Source of the DNA: Paracoccus sp. IB05
Lineage (GTDB): Bacteria > Pseudomonadota > Alphaproteobacteria > Rhodobacterales > Rhodobacteraceae
Length of the DNA: 48,842 nucleotides
Direction: 5' to 3'
Assembly: GCF_016405985.1 (NCBI RefSeq)
Contig: NZ_JAEFCF010000039.1
Span: 1 to 48,842 of the forward strand
The notes under the pieces were generated by a model. The model had not been told where the DNA came from. It did not search any database and worked only from the letters and a program-made list of their open reading frames with translations. Shown here piece after piece: positions 43,554-48,842 of the stretch. Each line of letters starts with the position of its first letter. Position 1 is the first letter of the stretch. Position numbers and translations under genes: made by a program.

Positions 43554-43883
43554 TTCTTGGGGATCGGGGGAAAGGTATTTTAGAGTTCAAAAGGGCCCGG
43601 TTTAACGGCTCTGGCATTGTCGAAGATTTGGTTGATGAAACTGCTGCCTCTCTATCAGCGGCGGAGGTTTGGGGGATCGCCAGCCTGCGCAAGCCCATAG
43701 CTGAGGCCCTTGCCAATCCGGTGCGCGAGGCCTGACCAATTGCGGGCCGATCTATTGTGAGGTTAGCAGCCAGCACTTTATCAAAGAGGTCCAGCCATAT
43801 TGGAAACATCTCAGCGCGTATGTCTCCTGCCTCTTTGTGAACGAACATGGGGTTTCCATGAGGCTTTGGATTGGGTCAGTCTG
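43554..43883. other. Region without a convincing gene
   Basis: Frames exist on both strands but none has a ribosome site or family likeness. It looks like mosaic debris between the metal island and the clbS fragment, perhaps an insertion-sequence end without its transposase. Confidence 0.4.
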
Positions 43884-44069
43884 TTGGCACGCCTGACCGA
43901 GGCCAAGACCCGGCTGGTAAACACGATTTCCGCACGGTCCGACGCCGAACTCTACGGCGGGCCCTGGTATGGGAAATGGACGAAGGGCCGGATGATCCAG
44001 TTCAATACGTCTTCTCCCTACGCCAATGCGCGAGTCCGGATTCGGAAGTGGCTCAAGGAGAAGGGCTGA
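43884..44069 (+). pseudogene. ClbS/DfsB-family protein, 3' fragment
   Basis: The frame reads LARLTEAKTRLVNTISARSD, AELYGGPWYGKWTKGRMIQF then NTSSPYANARVRIRKWLKEKG, the C-terminal third of ClbS/DfsB (DUF1706) proteins, which are about 170 residues. The upstream two thirds are absent and the frame is opened only by a TTG at 43800 after unrelated codons. ClbS gives self-resistance to colibactin; other members have unknown roles. Confidence 0.7.
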
Positions 44070-44139
44070 GAGCGATACAGCTCTCTGCTACAAGGGGAAA
44101 CCTGTCCATGCAGCAGAGGCGCCTGGTCTGCCTGTGGCC

Positions 44140-44418
44140 TCACGCCTTCAGCGCGTCTTTCACGGCCTTGGCAGGCGTAAAGGCCAGTTTCTTTGAGGCA
44201 GCAATGGTCACGGTTGCGCCGGTGGCCGGGTTGCGGCCTTCGCGTTCGGCGGTTTCCTTGACCTTGAACTTGCCAAAACCGGGGATCGAGGTTTCTTCGC
44301 CGGCAATGGCGGCGTCGGTCACGGCTTTGAAGACCGCCTCGACGGCAGATTTGGCCTGAGCCTTGGTCAGGCCATTCTCTTCCGCGACTTTGGCGGCGAT
44401 ATCGTTGATCGTGGTCAT
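44140..44418 (-). CDS. hup: HU family DNA-binding protein (92 aa)
   Basis: Complete HU fold: helical N-terminus (INDIAAKVAEENGLTKAQAK), SIPGFGKFKVKETAEREGRN and the DNA-bending arm RNPATGATVTIAASKKLAFT, ending VKDALKA. It bends DNA in nucleoid organisation and recombination. As an accessory copy it may serve the mobile element. Single gene, no operon partner. Confidence 0.93.
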   Translation of the reverse strand: MTTINDIAAKVAEENGLTKAQAKSAVEAVFKAVTDAAIAGEETSIPGFGKFKVKETAEREGRNPATGATVTIAASKKLAFTPAKAVKDALKA

Positions 44419-44472
44419 ATGGGTCAGCTTTAGCGCAGGATCGTAATCTTGAATTTCACGCAGCGTGGACGT

Positions 44473-44994
44473 TCAAGCCGTTTCCTGCTTCTTTACTGCT
44501 GACGGGGCTTCGGCGTGCACTCCCGCAGACGGTGCGTATTCACGCATGCGGCCTATGGTCTGCTGGCATGCCTCATCTGAGGCTTGCAGCGAGGTGCTCG
44601 CCAGTTGCCGGAGTGCGCCGATAGCCGCCTCCTTCGGTATCGGCTTTCCTGCCCCGAGGGCGATTGTTCCGATCGGCTCGTTCGTCTGCATGAACATTTC
44701 CAACCAGGGGCCAACATAATCCGTGCCATTGCCGAGCGGTGAAGCCGCCGTTGGCTCCAGTTCATAGACCATCACGCATTCATCGCTCTTACCGTCTACG
44801 GTCGCCTGATAGCTGCCGAATGGGCGGCGCTCCAACATCCAGGACAGCGCGATCATCGGTGCGTTTTCCAGCGCCGCCGGGAGCTCTTCGGCTCTGTTGA
44901 TCTGCTGCGGCAGCAGATCGGTGTCGAGGCTCCGCCATTGGCTGGTGGTCCCGGAGTAATATGCAAGCAGATAGCGCATTGTCAGCATGCCCAT
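44473..44994 (-). CDS. Hypothetical protein (about 170 aa)
   Basis: Not recognised. Three ATGs within 15 bp (44994, 44988, 44979) are possible starts; the conserved-looking part begins MRYLLAYYSGTTSQWRSLDT. Features include WMLERRPFGSYQATVDGKSD, VMVYELEPTAA and a long C-terminal helix (ASTSLQASDEACQQTIGRMR). Soluble, no signal peptide. The longer frame to 45156 lacks a ribosome site and overlaps the next gene. Confidence 0.55.
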   Translation of the reverse strand: MGMLTMRYLLAYYSGTTSQWRSLDTDLLPQQINRAEELPAALENAPMIALSWMLERRPFGSYQATVDGKSDECVMVYELEPTAASPLGNGTDYVGPWLEMFMQTNEPIGTIALGAGKPIPKEAAIGALRQLASTSLQASDEACQQTIGRMREYAPSAGVHAEAPSAVKKQETA

Positions 44995-45125
44995 ATGTTC
45001 TTGTTGTCGCTGGCATCTTTGCCCGACCAGGAAGTAGGGAGCGCGTCTTCTGCTCGCAAGGATCTGCGGTGGACCTTGGGCGGGATGCCGCCCAAGGGTA
45101 TGTCGTCTTGCCTGCACGTACGGCA

Positions 45126-45404
45126 TTAACGCCGTGACAGCAGCCTGCCGAGCCATCCGCTTTTGCCGGTGGCATTGCGCACCTTTGACCGGGGCGACCT
45201 GGCAAGAACTTCGCGCCCCGCATCGGTCAGTTGGTAACGCTTTGCGCTTATGACCCTGAAGAGCCCGCGATCCGTCAGGCGCTCGGCGATCTGCTCTGTC
45301 TCCGCGTTCTCCTCCGACCCGATCAGCGACAGGATTCCCTCAGGCTTACCCTCCGCGTCGCACAGGAGGTCGAGCCATGAAGATGGCAGGTCATCGTCGG
45401 ACAA
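45126..45404 (-). CDS. Small winged-helix-like protein (92 aa)
   Basis: The part from DDDLPSSWLDLLCDAEGKPE through AERLTDRGLFRVISAKRYQL, TDAGREVLARS has the helix-helix-wing look of a small winged-helix or MarR/PadR-like fold. No ATG is available; TTG 45404 with GGAG 8 nt upstream is proposed, because further upstream the frame only shadows the uspA gene. The C-terminal tail is basic (KVRNATGKSGWLGRLLSRR). It lies 70 bp downstream of uspA on the same strand. Function unknown. Confidence 0.5.
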   Translation of the reverse strand: MSDDDLPSSWLDLLCDAEGKPEGILSLIGSEENAETEQIAERLTDRGLFRVISAKRYQLTDAGREVLARSPRSKVRNATGKSGWLGRLLSRR

Positions 45405-45474
45405 CGCAGGGCTCCGGAGATGGAGACGCGTCGGGCGCCGGGTCGATTTGCATCGCAGGCATCCCTGTCCGACC

Positions 45475-45924
45475 TCAGCGGACGACCAGCACCGGGACCG
45501 GGCTGTGTGCCAGAACTTCGGCGGTCTGGCTGCCGAGCAACAGACGACCAAGGCCACGCCGGCCGTGCGAGGACATGCAGATCAGGCTGCAATCCCGCAC
45601 TTTCGCCGTCTCGACAATCGCCTCGGCAGGTTGGGCATTGGGGATATGCAGAACCTCGGCGACTACACCGATCTTGTCCGCAGCTTCCTTCGCAGTTCTC
45701 AGGATGCCATCGGCCAGTTCCTTCTGGCTTTCCTCGAACCCGCCGCTGACCTCGATGGGCGCGACCCATGCCCCGCCCGCGGCCGCTGCATAGATCGGGA
45801 AGGCTTCCGTGACGGTGACGATGGTCACCTTCGCGCCGAGGGTCTTGGCCAGCGTCAAGCCGTGGTCGAGTCCCTTGGCGGCGGTTTCCGATCCATCGGT
45901 GGAAATCAGGATGTGATGATACAT
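45475..45924 (-). CDS. Universal stress protein UspA family, second copy (149 aa)
   Basis: Paralogue of the protein at 40174-40626: begins MYHHILISTDGSETAAKGLD and ends CMSSHGRRGLGRLLLGSQTA then VPVLVVR, with an intact ATP-binding loop. ATG 45924 has AAGGAA 6-8 nt upstream; the nearby ATG 45930 is an alternative. Both copies share HGLTLA, the VTILTVT/VTIVTVT strand and the C-terminal loop, and differ mainly in the middle. Confidence 0.9.
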   Translation of the reverse strand: MYHHILISTDGSETAAKGLDHGLTLAKTLGAKVTIVTVTEAFPIYAAAAGGAWVAPIEVSGGFEESQKELADGILRTAKEAADKIGVVAEVLHIPNAQPAEAIVETAKVRDCSLICMSSHGRRGLGRLLLGSQTAEVLAHSPVPVLVVR

Positions 45925-46109
45925 GATCATTCCTTTTTGGCTGGCAGGGAAGATCTGGCGCATGGCGGGATCGTGTTATTGTTGCACAGGCTTGCCCCCT
46001 GGCCAAGGAAATCCGTTCCAGATCAATGCCCGAGATGGGCTGGGCCTTTGGCCGTTCGACCGTTTCCTTGCCGCCGGTCAGGAGAGGGAGAGGGGGGAGG
46101 GGTTTTCCA

Positions 46110-46170
46110 TGACGGGTTGGTAGCCGGAGAGAGGGTCTCCCCGGCGCCCGTCCTCGGAGTATCTGACATG
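46110..46170 (+). promoter_or_regulatory. Shared leader motif, copy C (before ParB-like gene)
   Basis: Reads GACGGGT, then GGAGAGAGGGTCTCCCCGG, then GCCCGTCCTCGGAG and an ATG 8-9 nt later. The middle can fold as CCGGAGA-gaggg-TCTCC. Same block order as copies at 15814 and 18205. Confidence 0.6.
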
Positions 46171-48327
46171 GCCACTGCCGTTCAGAAGATCACCCTGTCG
46201 TCCTCGCGCGACATCCCCTTCAACAAGCTGGTGCTGAGCCAGTCCAACGTCCGGCGCGTCAAGGCCGGCGTTTCGGTCGATGAACTGGCCGAGTCCATCG
46301 CCCGTCGCGGACTGATCCAGTCGCTGCATGTCCGCCCGGTTCTGGGCGAGGATGGTACCGAGACCGGCATGTTCGAGGTGCCCGCCGGCGGTCGCCGCTT
46401 CCGGGCGCTGGAGGTGCTGGTGAAGCAGAAGCGCCTCGCCAAAACCGCCCCGGTCCCCTGCATCGTGTCCGACGCAACCGACGACGTGCTGATCGACGAG
46501 GTGTCGCTGGCCGAGAATATCGAGCGCGCACCGCTGCATCCGGTCGACCAGTTCCGCGCCTTCCAGGCCATGCGCGAGAAGGGCATGACCGAGGAGGCCA
46601 TTGCGGCCGCCTTCTTCGTTGATGCCAAAGTGGTGAAACAGCGCTTGCGGCTGGTCTCGGTCGCGCCCGCGCTGCTCGAGATCTATGCCGAGGACGGCAT
46701 GACGCTGGAGCAGCTGATGGCCTTCACCATCTCTTCGGACCATGAGCGCCAGGTTCAGGTCTGGGAGGCGGTGAAGGACAGCTGGTCGAAGGAACCCTAC
46801 AACATCCGCCGCCTGCTGACCGAGACCACGGTGCGGGCCTCCGACAAGCGCGTCACCTTTGTCGGCATCGAGGCCTATGAGGCGGCGGGCGGGTATGTGC
46901 TGCGCGACCTCTTCCAGCAGGACGATGGCGGCTGGCTGCAGGATCCGGTGCTGCTCGACCGGCTGGTGAACGAGAAGCTGAAGGCCGAGGCCGAGACCAT
47001 CGCCGCCGAGGGCTGGAAATGGATCGAGGTCGCGGTCAGCTTCCCCTACAGCCACGCCTATGGCATGCGGCAGTTGATCGGCACCACGGTCGATCTGACC
47101 GAGGATGAGCGCGCCACCCGCGAGGCGCTGCGAGACGAATACGACCGGCTCGAGGCAGAGTATGCGCAAGCGGAAGAATACCCCGATGAGGTCGATGCCC
47201 GGCTGGGCGAGATCGAGAGGCTCCTCGGCGCCTTCGAGATGCGGCCGATGATCTACGAACCTGCGCAGATGGCGCGGGCAGGGGTCTTTGTCAGCCTCGA
47301 TGTCGACGGCACGCTGCTGATCGAGCGTGGTTATGTCCGGGCCGAGGATGAAGCACCGCTGGAACCTGAGCCCGAGATCGTCGATCCCGAGACCGGCGAG
47401 GTTCTGCAGCGCGCCGAGCATGAAACCTACCACAAGCGCGCGGTGTTCACCCTCGAGGGCGAGCCTGCCACCGCACCCGAGGAGGAGGAAGACGAGGGCG
47501 AGGCGATCAAGCCGCTGCCGGAACGGCTGGTGATCGAGCTGACGGCGCATCGGACCCTCGCGCTGCGCGATGCCGTGGCGAACAACCCGCGTATTGCGAT
47601 GACCGCGCTGCTGCACCGGCTGGTGCTCGACTGCTTTGGCATCCGCAGTTCGGGCAATGCGCTGCAGGCCCGTATCAACGAAGTGCATCTGTCGGTGCAG
47701 GCTCCGGATCTTGGCGACTCGATCCCGGCGCAGGCCATCGACGAGCGGCATGCGGCATGGCGAGCGGATATCCCGCTCGATGACGGCGATGACCGGCTCT
47801 GGGACTGGCTGCACGCTCTCGACGAGGCCAGCCGACAGGCTCTGCTGGCACATTGCCTGAGCTTCGGGGTCAACGCGCTCTATGAGCGTCCGAACCCCTA
47901 CAGCGGCAATGGCATCAGCCAGCATGGCCTGGATCGCCGCATGCAGGAGGCAGATCGTCTCGCGCGCGTGACCGGTCTCGATCTGGTTGAGACGGGCTGG
48001 AAGCCGACGGTCGCCAATTACTTCGGCCGCGTGACCAAGGCGCGCATCCTTGAGGCCGTGCGCGAAGGTGTGGGCGAGCAGGCGGTTGAACTGATCGGCC
48101 ATCTGAAGAAGGGCGAGATGGCGACGGAAGCCGAACGGCTGCTGGCAGGCAGTGGCTGGCTGCCGGAGCCACTGCGACTGGACGCCCAGGATGCCGGCGC
48201 AGATGCGGCGGATGCCGGTGGCGCGGAAGCGGAAACTTTGCCCGATTTCCTCACGGACGACAGCGAGGACGATGAGCCTTTGGAAGACGAGGAGCAGGTG
48301 CCGACGCAAAGTATCGCTGCCGAATGA
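46168..48327 (+). CDS. ParB/Spo0J-like nuclease-domain protein (719 aa)
   Basis: ATG 46168 with GGAG 8-9 nt upstream. The N-terminal ParB/sulfiredoxin-like domain (about 15-120) shows NKLVLSQSNVRRVKAGVSVD, FEVPAGGRRFRALEVL in place of the GERRxRA box, and DEVSLAENIERAPLHPVDQF. An HTH follows (MTEEAIAAAFFVDAKVVKQR). The remaining 500 residues are helical with an acidic segment (about 440, EEEEDEGE) and an acidic C-terminal tail (DDSEDDEPLEDEEQ). Twice the length of classical ParB and without a parA neighbour, it matches the large ParB-like proteins of Rhodobacteraceae plasmids. Partition, nuclease or regulatory roles are all possible. Confidence 0.85.
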   Translation: MATAVQKITLSSSRDIPFNKLVLSQSNVRRVKAGVSVDELAESIARRGLIQSLHVRPVLGEDGTETGMFEVPAGGRRFRALEVLVKQKRLAKTAPVPCIVSDATDDVLIDEVSLAENIERAPLHPVDQFRAFQAMREKGMTEEAIAAAFFVDAKVVKQRLRLVSVAPALLEIYAEDGMTLEQLMAFTISSDHERQVQVWEAVKDSWSKEPYNIRRLLTETTVRASDKRVTFVGIEAYEAAGGYVLRDLFQQDDGGWLQDPVLLDRLVNEKLKAEAETIAAEGWKWIEVAVSFPYSHAYGMRQLIGTTVDLTEDERATREALRDEYDRLEAEYAQAEEYPDEVDARLGEIERLLGAFEMRPMIYEPAQMARAGVFVSLDVDGTLLIERGYVRAEDEAPLEPEPEIVDPETGEVLQRAEHETYHKRAVFTLEGEPATAPEEEEDEGEAIKPLPERLVIELTAHRTLALRDAVANNPRIAMTALLHRLVLDCFGIRSSGNALQARINEVHLSVQAPDLGDSIPAQAIDERHAAWRADIPLDDGDDRLWDWLHALDEASRQALLAHCLSFGVNALYERPNPYSGNGISQHGLDRRMQEADRLARVTGLDLVETGWKPTVANYFGRVTKARILEAVREGVGEQAVELIGHLKKGEMATEAERLLAGSGWLPEPLRLDAQDAGADAADAGGAEAETLPDFLTDDSEDDEPLEDEEQVPTQSIAAE

Positions 48328-48337
48328 CCTTCACGCG

Positions 48338-48355
48338 GGGCGGCTCCGGCCGCCC
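48338..48355 (+). terminator. GC hairpin after the ParB-like gene
   Basis: GGGCGGC-tccg-GCCGCCC then TTT, 11 bp after the stop. Confidence 0.6.
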
Positions 48356-48377
48356 TTTACCCTCTCAGTCCAGCCTG

Positions 48378-48406
48378 CCCGGTCCTCGTGACCGGGCTTT
48401 TCTTTT
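48378..48406 (+). terminator. Rho-independent terminator
   Basis: CCCGGTC-ctcgt-GACCGGG followed by CTTTTCTTTT. Canonical stem and T-tract; with the hairpin at 48338 it forms a double stop between the ParB-like gene and the next. Confidence 0.8.
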
Positions 48407-48419
48407 GGAGCACGTCCCC

Positions 48420-48734
48420 ATGTCGCATTCGATCGACATAGATGCGATCTTCATCGAAGATCGCTGTAACCCGCCCACAGAACGGTGCTTGCCCTGGCGC
48501 GAGACCAAGAGCGGTATTTCCGTCGTCGTAGAGCCGAAGCCCCACTGGGCGGACGACTTGCGGGTGTTCCGTCTCGATCGGCGGGAATACTGCTTCTATG
48601 CAGACTGGCTGGCCTCTGGTAGTCGCGCCCGATTTTATGGTCACATAGATCCCAGTGGCGCTGACCTGCTGTTGCAAGCCCGAACGATGCTTGCGCGCGA
48701 GATCGCCGAGGGGCTGTGGGATGAAGTGGCTTGA
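48420..48734 (+). CDS. Hypothetical protein downstream of ParB-like gene (104 aa)
   Basis: Not recognised. ATG 48420 with GGAG about 9 nt upstream. Soluble; contains RCNPPTERCLPWRETKSGIS, REYCFYADWLASGSRARFYG and a C-terminal helix (LLLQARTMLAREIAEGLW). Three cysteines. Single gene between two terminators, so independently expressed. Confidence 0.6.
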   Translation: MSHSIDIDAIFIEDRCNPPTERCLPWRETKSGISVVVEPKPHWADDLRVFRLDRREYCFYADWLASGSRARFYGHIDPSGADLLLQARTMLAREIAEGLWDEVA

Positions 48735-48745
48735 AATGGTCACCC

Positions 48746-48767
48746 CGGCCGTTCGACCGGCCGTTTT
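48746..48767 (+). terminator. Terminator-like hairpin
   Basis: CGGCCG-ttcgac-CGGCCG followed by TTTTGGTT and a later T5 run, 11 bp after the preceding stop. Confidence 0.65.
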
Positions 48768-48793
48768 GGTTGGCGTTTTTCCCCAGGGTCGTC

Positions 48794-48842
48794 ATGAGCG
48801 CACAGGGCTCAGTCTTTCCCTCTTTCCGGCCTCTTCGATCAT
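48794..48842 (+). CDS. Start of a further gene, cut by the window end
   Basis: ATG 48794 with AGGG 6 nt upstream opens a frame reading MSAQGSVFPSFRPLRS to the window edge. Too short to identify; the start context is plausible. Confidence 0.4.
   Translation, partial: MSAQGSVFPSFRPLRS

Noticed and set aside
43510-43848. Minus-strand frame of 112 codons after the VIT gene
   Set aside because: No start signal or recognisable motif, and it covers the VIT terminator hairpin.
46078-48309. Open minus-strand frame of over 700 codons opposite the ParB-like gene
   Set aside because: Same GC-skew artefact; composition is rich in His/Arg/Leu/Gln without domains.
1-48842. tRNA or rRNA genes
   Set aside because: No cloverleaf-like or rRNA-like sequence was noticed on reading; a dedicated covariance search was not possible here.

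Overview
The window is high-GC alphaproteobacterial DNA, most likely from a Rhodobacteraceae member (Rhodobacter/Paracoccus/Roseobacter group). Pointers to this are an H-NS protein with a WSGRGRKP-type DNA-binding motif, an ArsR-ArsC fusion, an ehuA-type ectoine transporter ATPase, FNR-like boxes near stress genes, and frequent 4-bp stop/start overlaps. ParB-like, DUF932, short RadC, nuclease and H-NS genes, an insertion sequence and many gene fragments suggest a plasmid, chromid or genomic island. That is inference: no replication or conjugation gene is visible.

Layout. 1-2028: scar of an imuA-imuB-dnaE2 mutagenesis cassette, an imuB piece joined to a dnaE2 piece. 1927-8859 (minus): a tightly packed operon encoding a multi-spanning membrane protein, an exported von Willebrand A (vWA) protein with Ig-like repeats, an SH3-like exported protein and four more exported proteins of unknown function. 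9022-12333 (plus): a small exported molybdopterin-fold protein, a sensor kinase and its response regulator. 12350-14181: a nonsense-interrupted XRE regulator and an IS110/IS1111-type element with its probable guide-RNA region. 14394-19024: plasmid-type backbone (H-NS, nuclease, DUF932, RadC and unknowns). 19055-20013: orphan ehuA with a hexanucleotide expansion and a broken ehuD tail. 20335-25317 (minus): a second copy of the membrane/vWA module followed by a different exported protein. 25516-27425: an AraC regulator, a frameshifted DUF736 gene and a 5'-truncated crcB.

27582-39830 is an arsenic island made of several transcription units: arsP-like permease and MFS; arsR-arsC fusion, GAPDH and ArsJ; arsR, permease, mini-thioredoxin, OsmC, CDF exporter and TauE; arsR, acr3 and arsH; and a truncated AioX-like binding protein. 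Together they cover arsenate reduction, arsenite extrusion (Acr3), arsenate export as 1-arseno-3-phosphoglycerate (GAPDH plus ArsJ), organoarsenical oxidation (ArsH) and probable organoarsenical export. 40174-43530 adds a P1B-4-like metal ATPase with a UspA protein, and divergently a VIT/CCC1 Fe/Mn transporter, around a strong palindrome. 43884-48842 returns to backbone: clbS fragment, HU, unknown genes, a second UspA and a 719-residue ParB-like protein.

Best candidates for something undescribed: (1) the membrane-protein/vWA-protein module, present twice with the same gene order and the same 4-bp overlap but different exported passengers; (2) a shared 5' leader of about 60 nt before three separate backbone genes. 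The window is also unusually rich in decayed genes (imuB, dnaE2, XRE, antitoxin-like, ehuD, DUF736, crcB, aioX-like, clbS, and arsH/osmC relics).
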